From Caulifigura coniformis (GTDB lineage: Bacteria; Planctomycetota; Planctomycetia; Planctomycetales; Planctomycetaceae): a stretch of DNA of 64,000 bases. A program made the translations under genes and the position numbers. The stretch covers positions 1,570,154-1,634,153 of the forward strand of contig NZ_CP036271.1 of the NCBI RefSeq assembly GCF_007745175.1, in the 5' to 3' direction. The notes beneath the pieces were generated by a model, which was not told the origin of the DNA, made no database searches, and saw nothing but the letters and a program-made list of their open reading frames with translations. Positions within the stretch are counted from its first letter, which is position 1. Every line of letters begins with the position of its first letter. Below are positions 26,601 through 34,365 of the stretch, piece after piece.

Positions 26601-26865
26601 GCCCCGTCACGATCCCCGCATCCCCCGACTCCCCTCCCCGGATCGCACGGGCTCGCAGGTCGAGTCGCAAACCGGCCGTCTGTTTCCGGCCGTCGTGGCA
26701 CTCGTAGCAGTGCTGTTTCAGGATCGGCAGCACGTCTCGTTCGTAGTCGACGGCCGCCGAGGCGGGAGTCGCTCCGACAACCACGGCGGCCAGAGCCACC
26801 GTCAGCGGCAACAGGGCCGCGGCGCGGAGAACCAGGTGACCTCGGGAAGAAGCAGGAGCCGGCAT
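23686..26865 (-). CDS. Planctomycete cytochrome c / DUF1549 / DUF1553 protein
   Basis: A 1059-residue exported protein. A signal peptide (cut near TPASAA) is followed by the planctomycete cytochrome domain with a haem site at Cys53-x2-Cys56-His57 (CYECH) and its Met-containing loop DVRMPPEGPGL. Next come DUF1549 (about 165-370, with a second CAQCH motif) and, after a beta-rich insert, DUF1553 (about 740-1000) with RSIVNRIWQSDFG. These proteins are abundant in Planctomycetes and are suspected to act in electron transfer or polysaccharide breakdown; no activity is proven. Unusually no DUF1501 gene follows it. ATG 26865 is chosen since the signal peptide starts there. Confidence 0.92.
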   Translation of the reverse strand: MPAPASSRGHLVLRAAALLPLTVALAAVVVGATPASAAVDYERDVLPILKQHCYECHDGRKQTAGLRLDLRARAIRGGESGDAGIVTGRPSESSLFQRVATTDPDVRMPPEGPGLTPKEISTVKEWIESGTVWPDALAGDEHAALRHWAFQPPVRPAVPADPSGWSRNPIDNFVRRKLDEEGLAPSPEADRATLLRRLSLDLIGLPPTLDELDAFEADESPDAWSKQVERLLSSPHYGERWGRVWLDAARYADSDGFEKDKPRFVWFYRDWVVNALNRDLPYDQFIIEQLAGDLLPDATQDQVVATGFLRNSMINEEGGVDPEQFRMEAMFDRMDAIGKSILGLTVQCAQCHDHKYDPISQADYYRLFAFLNNSTEGSTAVYSPEDLQKKGEVLRKVSEIETDLKHTTPDWEPRVAAWEASLPPEPKWIMARPELDTSGGQKHYLLDDSSILAQGYAPTKSTTDFSCAISDVPEIKAVRLELLNDPNLPLGGPGRAINGLCALTEFMVDAVSPEPGVKPVKVKFVKAIADANPAETELDPMFADKTNKRRVTGPVAFAIDGDLLTAWGIDVGPGRSNVPRTAVFVPETPIANPAGTRLTFRLAQNHGGWNSDDNQTNNLGRFRLSVTGDAVIEDACVPTAVRGVLSVAAGQRSPAQRDVLFGHWRTTVPEFQSRNDEIEALWRSHPRPSSQLVLRERREPRTTRMLRRGDFLKPAEPVEPGVPAFLGAVPGDSEKDRLTLARWMADRQNPTTARSIVNRIWQSDFGVGLVSTSEDFGVQSEPPSHPELLDWLAVELMEPSNDAQGAAPWSLKHIHRLIVHSATYRQSSKVSPDLALRDPYNRLLARGARFRVDAELVRDISLAASGLLNRETGGRPVHPPLPDFMLQPPVSYGPKTWKEDTGVQRYRRALYTFRFRSIPYPVLQAFDAPNGDFSCVRRARSNTPLQALMTLNEPVFMECARAMGKTLLLDAGDERLRIRKAFRQCTSRWPSDEELHVVAELWRRENERFAGDDKAAWEAAASDPAHPPILPPGATPAQAAAWTAVSRVLLNLDETITRE

Positions 26866-27208
26866 GGAGGGGACCAGGGCCAGGGGAGGGAGTTCCCTGA
26901 TTGTCAGCAACTCCCCCCCGCTCCGCAATCAGATCAGGCCGAATCGATGGATCGGGCGAGGCCCGGTTCTGTTGTGGGCGGTCTCTGAGAAGTCTTGGCG
27001 ATTCCCGGCGATGTCCCTGATTCGCGACCACTTTTCTGGAACAGGTCTCGACGTCTGTTCTGTTTCCGGGGAAAATCATGACGGTTCTACTCGACGTGAA
27101 TTGGCCATGTTGCGTAGGATTCGCGGAGTTCTGCGGTCATCCGGCCGAGTCCGGATGTGGGCAGCGCTCCCCCGCGGATCGCGTCGAGTTCAGATGAGAC
27201 AGGTAGTC
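26866..27208. other. Divergent intergenic region, nothing firm recognised
   Basis: This 343 bp stretch separates the cytochrome-DUF1549 gene (leftward) from the Minf_1886 gene (rightward) and should hold both promoters. The frame of the Minf_1886 gene is open throughout upstream, but that extra part lacks family similarity. No RNA gene or operator was recognised. Confidence 0.35.
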
Positions 27209-27610
27209 ATGGCGAAGGCAGTCGCTCGGACGGCGTCACGCAAGCGGTATGACGAAGAGGCTTATCACTTCGTCGTGGAGGCTTTGCACTTCACTCAGCA
27301 GCGGCTTTCCCGTCCGCGCCCCAAAAGCGTCGACGACGAATCGGCCCACATCTCCGGGCAGGAACTGTGCGTCGGCTTCCGGGAATACGCCAGCAAGGCG
27401 TTCGGCATGCTCGCCGGAACCGTCCTTCGCAGCTGGGGCATCAAGACGACCGATGATGTCGGTCGGATCGTGTTCGAGCTGATCGAGCGTGGTGAGATGC
27501 GGAAGACGGAACGCGATCGCCTCGCCGACTTCGCGCACCTCTACGACTTTCGCGAAGCCTTCGTCGAAGACTACGTGATCGAAATCCCCAGCTCTTTCCG
27601 GCAGTCGTGA
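27209..27610 (+). CDS. Minf_1886 family (Verrucomicrobia/Planctomycetes-restricted) protein
   Basis: A 133-residue protein matching the PVC-restricted TIGR04138/Minf_1886 pattern. It has YDEEAYHFVVEALHFT near the start, ISGQELCVGFREYA in the middle, then VLRSWGIKTTDDVGRIVFELI, and YDFREAF close to the end. The fold is predicted helical and soluble; the function is unknown. ATG 27209 is preferred; ATG 27194 is in frame and would add five residues. The last four bases overlap the start of the next gene, so the two are translationally coupled. Confidence 0.85.
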   Translation: MAKAVARTASRKRYDEEAYHFVVEALHFTQQRLSRPRPKSVDDESAHISGQELCVGFREYASKAFGMLAGTVLRSWGIKTTDDVGRIVFELIERGEMRKTERDRLADFAHLYDFREAFVEDYVIEIPSSFRQS

Positions 27611-28104
27611 ACGAACCGCCGCCACGGATGGCTGTGCGACGATCACGACGGATGCTTGTCCTCGGAGCGGCCGCCGCGTGGATTCTGCTGCTCGCCGGGC
27701 TCGCGTTCTGGACGGCCAATCCCGTCACGCTGAACCTCGCTTCGATCTCGCTGGCCCGGGAGTCCGGTGCGGTGATCATCGGTGAGGTGGTCGAAGTCCG
27801 GAAACCCGATTCGGAAGAGAAGCCCCCCGAGACCAGCGCTCCGGATTACTCCGTCCGTGTGGTGGAAGTGCTCGGCGCCAAACCGGGCTTCGCGGACGAC
27901 TTCGGAATCGCGATCGGGAAATCGGCCGGCGTCGTCGACACCAGCCACTATCAGCCAAAGGTGGGAGAAAAGCTGGTCCTCCCGTTGTTGCTTCACTCGA
28001 GCGTCCACCTCATGCAGACGACGGGACGCCCCTACGCGGCCACGCCCCGGACCATCGCCGACGTGAAAAATGTCCTCGAGGATGCAGCGCCGTCCGGACG
28101 CTGA
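27607..28104 (+). CDS. Small single-pass membrane protein of unknown function
   Basis: 165 residues: a basic N-terminus, one TM or uncleaved signal helix (about 16-37, MLVLGAAAAWILLLAGLAFW), then an extracytoplasmic beta-rich domain around GAVIIGEVVEV and YSVRVVEVLG that resembles small OB- or SH3-like barrels, though I cannot name it. GTG 27607 overlaps the previous stop (GTGA), which supports the start and co-translation with the Minf_1886 protein. No family is recognised. Confidence 0.7.
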   Translation: MNEPPPRMAVRRSRRMLVLGAAAAWILLLAGLAFWTANPVTLNLASISLARESGAVIIGEVVEVRKPDSEEKPPETSAPDYSVRVVEVLGAKPGFADDFGIAIGKSAGVVDTSHYQPKVGEKLVLPLLLHSSVHLMQTTGRPYAATPRTIADVKNVLEDAAPSGR

Positions 28105-28115
28105 TGGCCGGGTGC

Positions 28116-28134
28116 CACGGCCGTCTCGGCCGTG
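28116..28134. repeat. Hairpin repeat, copy 1
   Basis: cacggccg and cggccgtg form a perfect 8 bp stem with loop tct, followed by tgcgaa. Structure, loop and trailing bases resemble the hairpins at 38429 and 47594. Confidence 0.6.
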
Positions 28135-28157
28135 TGCGAATGCCAGCGATTTCCACA

Positions 28158-28184
28158 GTGGCACGGCTCACAGAGCGGTGCCAC
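28158..28184. repeat. Hairpin repeat, copy 2, between convergent genes
   Basis: gtggcacggctc (28158-28169) and gagcggtgccac (28173-28184) pair at 11 of 12 positions around loop aca. It lies 24 bp after copy 1 and just before the end of hisS, and could also serve as a bidirectional terminator, although no T tract follows. Confidence 0.6.
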
Positions 28185-28203
28185 CCAATCCATCAACTCG
28201 CTC

Positions 28204-29526
28204 TTAACCCAGGATCGCCCGAACGCGGTCCACCAGTTCTGCCGCCGCCACCGTCTCCTGCTGCTGGGCCTTCAGGTTCTTCACCTGCCAGACGCCCGCG
28301 TTGAACTCGTTCTCACCGGCGATCACCGCCAGCGTGAAGCCCTTCTTGTCCGCGTACTGCAGCTGTTTCTTCAGCCCCTTCGCCTGCGGGTAAACCTCCG
28401 TCGGGACTCCTGCCTGGCGAAGCGCCCGGGCCGTCGCCATGTAGTCGCCGAGCCGCGATTCATCAAAGCAGACGACCAGCACCTGCGCCGGGGTCGCCGC
28501 CGACTTCACGAGCCCCATGTTCTCCATCGCCGCCAGCAGCCGGTCGAGCCCCAGGCTCGCGCCCACCCCAGGAAGAGGCTGCTTCGTGAACAGCGCAGCC
28601 AGGTTGTCGTACCTGCCTCCCGAGCAGACGCTGCCAATCTTCTCGTCCTCGTTGAGGAACGTCTCGTAGATCGTGCCGGTGTAGTAATCGAGCCCGCGCG
28701 CAATCGAGACATCGAGCCGGATCCGCTCCGCCGGCAGGCCCGACCGGCGGCAGACGTCGAAAAGCTCCCGCAGACGGGCCACGCCTGTCTCGCCACGCTC
28801 GCTACCGGCCACGGTTTCGGACACACGCGCCAGGATCTCGTCCGGCGTGCCTCTCAACTCGGCGAAGTCGAGGACTTTGCCCGCCTGCTCAGGCGTCGCT
28901 CCCACCTGGCCGGTCATTTCCTCGACCACAGCCTCCCGGCCGATCTTGGGCAGCTTGTCGAGCGCCCGCAGAACACCCGTCGACTTTTCGAGAAGCCCCT
29001 GCCGCTCCAGAAGTCCGTTCAGCATCTGCCGGTGGTTGACCCGGATCGTGAAGGCCTTGAACCCGATCGCTTCCATCAGGTCGTGGATGACCATCAGGGT
29101 TTCGATATCCGATGCGTTTGCATCGGTGCCGATGGTGTCGAAATCGCACTGGACGAATTCGCGATAACGTCCCCGCTGAGTGTTCTCCCCGCGCCAGACG
29201 GGCGCAATGTGATAGCGCTTGAACGGCAGCGTGATCTCGTTCAGGTGTTCGGCGGCGAATCGGGCGAAAGGCACGGTGAGGTCGAACCGCATGGCCACGT
29301 CCCGCTTCCCCTGCTGGAAGCGGAACAGTTGCTTGTCTGATTCATCCCCCCCTTTGCCCAGCAGCACTTCCGAGTATTCCAGCGCCGGCGTGTCGATCGG
29401 ACTGAAACCGTAGCTGCGGTAAACGCGCCGGGCCGTTTCCATCAGCGCTTCGCGGGCCATCATCGCGTCCGGGAGAGAGTCGCGAAAACCCTTGACGGTC
29501 TGGGTGCTGATGAGCGAATCGGCCAT
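28204..29526 (-). CDS. hisS: Histidyl-tRNA synthetase
   Basis: A 440-residue class II aminoacyl-tRNA synthetase. Motif 2 region is KRYHIAPVWRGENTQRGRYREFVQCDFD, histidine-binding blocks include GLDYYTGTIYET and CSGGRYDNL, and motif 3 is GLDRLL. The C-terminal anticodon-binding domain follows (about 335-440). It charges tRNA-His in the cytoplasm. ATG 29526 is chosen over a TTG nine bases upstream. Its 3' end faces the small membrane-protein gene across a pair of hairpins. Confidence 0.97.
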   Translation of the reverse strand: MADSLISTQTVKGFRDSLPDAMMAREALMETARRVYRSYGFSPIDTPALEYSEVLLGKGGDESDKQLFRFQQGKRDVAMRFDLTVPFARFAAEHLNEITLPFKRYHIAPVWRGENTQRGRYREFVQCDFDTIGTDANASDIETLMVIHDLMEAIGFKAFTIRVNHRQMLNGLLERQGLLEKSTGVLRALDKLPKIGREAVVEEMTGQVGATPEQAGKVLDFAELRGTPDEILARVSETVAGSERGETGVARLRELFDVCRRSGLPAERIRLDVSIARGLDYYTGTIYETFLNEDEKIGSVCSGGRYDNLAALFTKQPLPGVGASLGLDRLLAAMENMGLVKSAATPAQVLVVCFDESRLGDYMATARALRQAGVPTEVYPQAKGLKKQLQYADKKGFTLAVIAGENEFNAGVWQVKNLKAQQQETVAAAELVDRVRAILG

Positions 29527-29679
29527 GAGAAACAACGATCAAACGCAGAAAACAGTGAGAGGGACACTCAATCAGGCGGCGAGGTTCCGGGACCGGCCGC
29601 CAGATGTCAAACCTGTCGACACGACACACAGCTCAGGTTCTGCCGCGGAATCCACGCGGTCGACCGTCGCGGCCGCCAA

Positions 29680-31155
29680 TCAATGGTTGTGCCCGGCATG
29701 CGGATCCACGGCCCCGCCCGAACGATTCTTGAGCGCCATCTGCAGTTGGTGGGCCCCCCGCAGCGCGATGACGTTCCCCGGATAGAGCTGGTTGTCGTCC
29801 GCAACAACCACCGTGTCCCGGTCGCGGTACTCAACCGTGACACGAACGCGATCGAATTTCCGGCCATTCTGCCGGAACACGAACGAATCGAGACCGTCAC
29901 GCGCGATCGCGTCGGCCGGCAACACAAACCTGTCCTTCCATTCCACGACGGGAATCCGGAGCTGCAGCCGCTGCCCCGGCCGGTAGCGCCAGTCGATGAA
30001 ACTCTGCCCGTCAGGGCTCTTTTCCGACCGCTCCACGACGTTCGGCAGCCGTACATAAATCGGCAGCGTCCGGGCATCCGCATCGACGACGCTTCCCGTG
30101 TAGGCAAACGCAAGGTCTTCAATCACCACGGTTCTGCCCCCCGGCGCCGTGATCGCCGCCGAGGCCTTCCAGCCTTTGCGGACCGCTTCCGTCATCCATG
30201 CGGCGTCCTGCTCGAACGCCTGCCCTTCAATGAACAACTCGGAGTTGTCGGTGAGGACGGCCAGCGTCTGGCCTGCAGCAACAGTCTCACCTTTATGAAT
30301 CAGCACTTCCTGAAGAATCAACGGTCGAGATTCCTCGTCCCCCTCAGCCGAGTCCTCCTTGCCCGAGGCCGTGTGAAACGCCGCCGGATCGACCGAAGAA
30401 TCGGCCAGCTTCAGTTCTTCGTCCGAATGGTCGTCGTGTGACGGCGCGACGATCAGCAGTTCCTTGAGCAGTTTGCGGTTGGCGACGATCTCTTCGATCT
30501 GCCGGTCCGACAGGCCGACCAGCCTGAGCCCTTCCCGCAGCGCATCCACCTGCGATTGAAGCTTCTCCTGCGCGTACTGCCGCTCCAGCAGGTTCCGTGA
30601 CGCGACCGCCCCGGTGTCGACGGCCTTCGACAACCGGGCGATTTCCCGGGTTTCGACGTCCAGCTCCCCCAGCAGCCGGAGAAGATTCATCTGCGAATTG
30701 ACCATCGCCTCCGCCGTGATCCTGAGCTGAAACAGCACGGCCCCCGGCTGAACCGCTTCCCCCTGCACCGCGTGGACGTGCGTGATCACGCCGGCGATCG
30801 GAGTGGAGGCTTCCAGCCGCGTGCGTCCCGGCCGGCCCACGATGATCGCCGGCACGGTGATCGACTGACGGTACGTCGAGAGCACAGCCGGCTTGAGCGT
30901 CGAGTCATCCAGTCCCAGGCTCTTCATGGCCTGCGGCGAAATCTCGATCGAGTTCTCACTTCCGTGGGAATGGTCATGCCCGTCGTCGTGCGGGTGGTCC
31001 TCCTCGCCGGGAGACGAACCGTTCGCAATGACCTCATGGACCATCCTTTGAACCGATGGCCACCAGAGTTTGAAGGTCGTTCCTCCCACGGCCGCCGCAG
31101 CGATCAGCAGCGTGAACAGGGAGTATCGGGCGATCCGGGGATTGTCGGGGGACAT
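29680..31155 (-). CDS. RND efflux periplasmic adaptor (CusB/CzcB-like) with His-rich ends
   Basis: A 491-residue membrane-fusion protein. It has an N-terminal TM anchor (about 9-27), a His/Asp-rich stretch HPHDDGHDHSHG near residue 50, a lipoyl/barrel-sandwich half-motif (VQPGAVLFQLR), an alpha-hairpin (about 165-250) and a second half (HKGETVAAGQTLAVL) with the beta-barrel after it. It ends in HAGHNH. CusB/CzcB proteins link an inner-membrane RND pump to an outer-membrane channel for Cu, Ag, Co, Zn or Cd export. The His clusters support metal work. No RND pump or channel gene adjoins it. ATG 31155 is chosen at the TM anchor; longer frames run into the queG upstream region. Confidence 0.86.
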   Translation of the reverse strand: MSPDNPRIARYSLFTLLIAAAAVGGTTFKLWWPSVQRMVHEVIANGSSPGEEDHPHDDGHDHSHGSENSIEISPQAMKSLGLDDSTLKPAVLSTYRQSITVPAIIVGRPGRTRLEASTPIAGVITHVHAVQGEAVQPGAVLFQLRITAEAMVNSQMNLLRLLGELDVETREIARLSKAVDTGAVASRNLLERQYAQEKLQSQVDALREGLRLVGLSDRQIEEIVANRKLLKELLIVAPSHDDHSDEELKLADSSVDPAAFHTASGKEDSAEGDEESRPLILQEVLIHKGETVAAGQTLAVLTDNSELFIEGQAFEQDAAWMTEAVRKGWKASAAITAPGGRTVVIEDLAFAYTGSVVDADARTLPIYVRLPNVVERSEKSPDGQSFIDWRYRPGQRLQLRIPVVEWKDRFVLPADAIARDGLDSFVFRQNGRKFDRVRVTVEYRDRDTVVVADDNQLYPGNVIALRGAHQLQMALKNRSGGAVDPHAGHNH

Positions 31156-31338
31156 GAGCACAGCATGATGGAGATCAGGCCCCCGGAAACTCGCAGTCGG
31201 GCTGCGGAGAGCGATCGGGGTTCCGGCATCATTCAAGTCCCTCATCCGTCGGTCAAGATCGACCCGCGCCGCCTCCCCCGGAGCAATCGACTTCGACATT
31301 CGGCCCACACTCCCGATAATCGGGGCCCGCAATTCCCG

Positions 31339-32520
31339 ATGCCCGAAGTGTCCATCTCCCCCACCACTCCCGATCCCGCCCATCTGGCGGACCGACTCAA
31401 GGCCGAAGCCCGGCGACTGGGGTTCGACCTCGTCGGCATTGCCCCGGCCGCCGCCCCGACCACGACCCCCGAGTTCCGGGAATGGCTCAGCGCGGGCTTC
31501 GCCGGAGAGATGCACTACCTCGAACGGCGGCGCGAGGCGTACGACCACCCCGCCTCGATGCTGACCGAAGTTCGCACCGTCATCATGCTGGGCGTCAACT
31601 ACTACAGCGGAGACGAACCCGAACCGCAGCCCGGCGACGGCCGCGTGGCCCGCTATGCCCGCATCCCGGCCGATTATCACGATGTGCTGCGTGCCCGCCT
31701 CAAAGAGCTGGCCGCCTTGCTCCACAACGCCCATCCCAGATGCCGCACGCGCGGAGTCGTCGACACCGCTCCGCTGCTCGAACGCGACTTCGCCCGTCGG
31801 GCCGGCCTCGGCTGGTTCGGCAAGAACACCATGCTGCTCAACAAACGTTTGGGAAGCTGGTTCTTTCTCGCAGCGCTCCTCACCGACGTCGAACTGCCGG
31901 CCGATGCCCCGCACGATGCGGCCCATTGCGGAACGTGCACGCGCTGCCTCGAGGCCTGCCCGACCGACGCCTTCATCGCCCCCTATGTGCTCGATGCCCG
32001 GCGCTGTATCAGCTACCTCACGATCGAACTCGGCGCTCGCCCGATCGAGGAATCCCTGCTTTCCGGAATGCAGGACTGGGCATTCGGCTGCGACATCTGC
32101 CAGGAAGTCTGTCCGTGGAACCGGAAGGCTCCTCTCGCTGAAGACCAGGCCTTTCGCGCCGGTCCCGAGAACAGCTCACTGAGGCTCGCCCCGCTGCTGG
32201 AGATGGACGAATCACGGTTCCAGCAGCAGTTCGGACAGACGCCTCTCGCTCGCCCGGGACTGGAAGCCCTGACGCGCAGCGCCTGCCTGGCCGTCGGTAA
32301 CGCCGGAACCCTCGAAGACCTCCCGACCCTCGCGGCAGCGAAGGCTTCAGCGTCACCACTGATCCGCGACGCCGCTGGATGGGCTGAGGCCCGATTGCGA
32401 GATCGCGCGGGATCGAGGGGCGAATTTGCGGAAAACAACGAATGTGCCGATCTGGCCGTGAAGTCGGACGCGATGCACGCTGGGGAGTCGAACGCCCGCG
32501 GACATTCGGGTTCCCGCTAA
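31339..32520 (+). CDS. queG: Epoxyqueuosine reductase
   Basis: A 393-residue QueG. The N-terminal cobalamin-binding region contains GFDLVGIAPA. Two 4Fe-4S motifs follow, CGTCTRCLEACPTDA and CDICQEVCPWN, then HEAT-like helices. The enzyme reduces epoxyqueuosine to queuosine in tRNAs with GUN anticodons, the last step of Q biosynthesis. The final 30 residues or so (acidic and Asn/Ser-rich, after RLRDRAGSRG) are not part of the usual domain and may be a tail from a drifted stop codon. It is divergent from the efflux adaptor gene. Confidence 0.95.
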   Translation: MPEVSISPTTPDPAHLADRLKAEARRLGFDLVGIAPAAAPTTTPEFREWLSAGFAGEMHYLERRREAYDHPASMLTEVRTVIMLGVNYYSGDEPEPQPGDGRVARYARIPADYHDVLRARLKELAALLHNAHPRCRTRGVVDTAPLLERDFARRAGLGWFGKNTMLLNKRLGSWFFLAALLTDVELPADAPHDAAHCGTCTRCLEACPTDAFIAPYVLDARRCISYLTIELGARPIEESLLSGMQDWAFGCDICQEVCPWNRKAPLAEDQAFRAGPENSSLRLAPLLEMDESRFQQQFGQTPLARPGLEALTRSACLAVGNAGTLEDLPTLAAAKASASPLIRDAAGWAEARLRDRAGSRGEFAENNECADLAVKSDAMHAGESNARGHSGSR

Positions 32521-32608
32521 GTTCGCTCTGAAGCGACCCGAAACCCTCGCCGCCGCGCCAACCAGCATGCACACTTAGAGAGTCTCCCCTGAAGATCGCT
32601 TCCCTGGC

Positions 32609-32630
32609 CGTCTCGATTTGATTCGAGACG
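32609..32630 (+). promoter_or_regulatory. Hairpin directly upstream of the HEPN gene start
   Basis: cgtctcga (32609-32616) and tcgagacg (32623-32630) form a perfect 8 bp stem around loop tttgat, ending 10 nt before the GTG start codon at 32641. In the mRNA this would fold over the ribosome-binding region. It could control translation or be chance. Confidence 0.35.
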
Positions 32631-32640
32631 AGAACTGCCT

Positions 32641-33357
32641 GTGCCCAGCAATCACGAACGCGTCGCCACTGCTCTCGATCTGCTGACCGCCGGCATGGCC
32701 GACTTCGCGGAGACGAAGCTCCGCGAAGTGTATAAGGAGAACTGGGTCAACTCCGTCTCCGGAAGTTTCCGTGATGACCGGAACCGCCTCTCCGCCGACG
32801 GCCTCAGCATCCGCTGGGATGCCCACGCCCTGCTGACCGTCATGTGGGATCAGTGGAACGCCGTCTTCCGGACTTCGCTCGGCCACGCCGAACGCAGCCT
32901 CGTCAGCGAACTGCGCGAGTACCGGAACCGCTGGGCCCACCAGAAAGAATTCGACTTCGACGACACCTACCGCATTCTCGACAGCGTCCGCCGACTGCTC
33001 CAGGCCGCCGAGTCCCGGAAACTGCCGGAACTGGAGTACCAGAAGCGCGATCTGCTCGAGGCCTATGTCGCCGAGGAAGTGAACACCCAGATCCAGCAGT
33101 CGATGTTCAACCGCAACCGGCCGTGGGTCATTGCGTTCTACACCTTCTGCTTCGGCGTCACCTTCTACAACCTGGTCGCGAAACGCGACATGACCGAGCC
33201 GTCCCGATACTTCTTCATCTCGACGCTGCTCCTCGCGTTCATCTACCTGATCTATCGCCAGTACAGGATGGACCCGCCGATCCTGTTCGGCCCGCACGAA
33301 TGCCAGCGCTGCCGGAAGATCATCTATCGCAAGGAATGCCCTTACTGCGAGTCGTAG
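32641..33357 (+). CDS. Membrane-anchored Swt1-type HEPN domain protein with zinc ribbon
   Basis: A 238-residue protein. Residues about 4-125 match the Swt1-type HEPN helical domain, including HAERSLVSELREYRNRWAH; the HEPN RNase motif Rx4H is Arg95-Asn-Arg-Trp-Ala-His100. A charged helical linker follows. TM helices lie at about 161-180 and 190-206. The C-terminal tail is a zinc ribbon with Cys at 221, 224, 233 and 236. HEPN proteins with Rx4-6H are commonly RNases in toxin-antitoxin, phage defence and RNA processing systems. Here the catalytic site would face the cytoplasm if both termini are inside. The GTG start sits behind a hairpin. No antitoxin (MNT) gene adjoins it. Confidence 0.8.
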   Translation: MPSNHERVATALDLLTAGMADFAETKLREVYKENWVNSVSGSFRDDRNRLSADGLSIRWDAHALLTVMWDQWNAVFRTSLGHAERSLVSELREYRNRWAHQKEFDFDDTYRILDSVRRLLQAAESRKLPELEYQKRDLLEAYVAEEVNTQIQQSMFNRNRPWVIAFYTFCFGVTFYNLVAKRDMTEPSRYFFISTLLLAFIYLIYRQYRMDPPILFGPHECQRCRKIIYRKECPYCES

Positions 33358-33418
33358 GCCCGGCCGTCAGAAACGCGGATCCTTGACCGGTCGCCGGTCG
33401 CTCTCCACGCTGGGCCGC

Positions 33419-34327
33419 ATGTCGACCCTCCGCACCTACGCACAGCTCTGCCGCCTCCCCGCCGTCTTCACCGCGATGGCGGACGTCTTCATGGGCTATT
33501 TCGTTCTGCGCGGGGTCCGGCATCTGTCCGATCCTTCCATCCAGGGCCCCCAGACCCTGGCGGCCCTGGTCGTCGCCTCCAGTGCTCTGTATCTCGCGGG
33601 GATGGTGCTGAATGACGTGTTCGATCGCGAGATCGATGCCCGTGAACGCCCGCAGCGCCCGATCCCTTCCGGCCGCGTCAGCCTGCGGAACGCCATCCGC
33701 CTTGCCGTGTTGTTGATCGTGACAGGCCTCATCGCCAGCCAGCTTGCCGGCTATAAGTCCCTGCTGGTCGCGCTGCTGCTGCTCGTGAACATCGTGCTGT
33801 ACGATGGCTGGGGAAAGCACACCCCGCTGGGGCCGCTGCTGATGGGGGGCTGCCGATTCCTGAACGTCATTCTGGGCGGCAGTTCGGGGGCCGGAGACGT
33901 GTCCCAGCTCTTCACCTCGCACGGGTCGCTCGTGGCTACGGGCCTCGCGATCTATGTCGCCGGCGTCACCATCTTCGCGAAGAAGGAAGCGGAAACGAGC
34001 GGACGCGGCGGACTGATCTTCGGCCAGGTCGTCCTGAATCTCGGGTTGCTGACCACCGCCGTCTGGATTGCGCCACACATGGACTCGACCCGCGCGCTCG
34101 CAACGCTGGGAGTCATCGCCGTCGTCATCAATCGCCGCGCGCTCCAGGCAGTCGCGGATCTGCGACCGGCCAGGGTGCAGGCCGCAGTCCGCATCATGCT
34201 CCTGTCGATCATCACCATCGATGCCACGGTGATCTACACCGCGACAGGAGACACGGGGACCGCCCTCGCCGTCGTGGCACTGCTGTTTCCGTCGCTCCTG
34301 CTGGGCAAGTGGATGACGATGACGTAA
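33419..34327 (+). CDS. UbiA-family prenyltransferase
   Basis: A 302-residue polytopic membrane protein with about eight or nine TM helices. The first Asp-rich motif is NDVFDREIDARERPQRPIPS, near residue 62, the site that binds the prenyl diphosphate through magnesium. The start YAQLCRLPAVFTAMADVFMGYF resembles EboC-type UbiA proteins more than menaquinone or haem O synthases, but no other ebo gene is adjacent, so the acceptor is unknown. ATG 33419 is preferred over a TTG at 33383. Confidence 0.87.
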   Translation: MSTLRTYAQLCRLPAVFTAMADVFMGYFVLRGVRHLSDPSIQGPQTLAALVVASSALYLAGMVLNDVFDREIDARERPQRPIPSGRVSLRNAIRLAVLLIVTGLIASQLAGYKSLLVALLLLVNIVLYDGWGKHTPLGPLLMGGCRFLNVILGGSSGAGDVSQLFTSHGSLVATGLAIYVAGVTIFAKKEAETSGRGGLIFGQVVLNLGLLTTAVWIAPHMDSTRALATLGVIAVVINRRALQAVADLRPARVQAAVRIMLLSIITIDATVIYTATGDTGTALAVVALLFPSLLLGKWMTMT

Positions 34328-34365
34328 GGAAGAAGCCCGGCTTCTCGCTGTGCTAACATATCCCC

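Noticed and set aside
24811-26988. 725-codon plus-strand frame opposite the cytochrome-DUF1549 gene
   Set aside because: Antisense to a gene with clear haem and DUF motifs. Composition is typical of a reverse-complement shadow.
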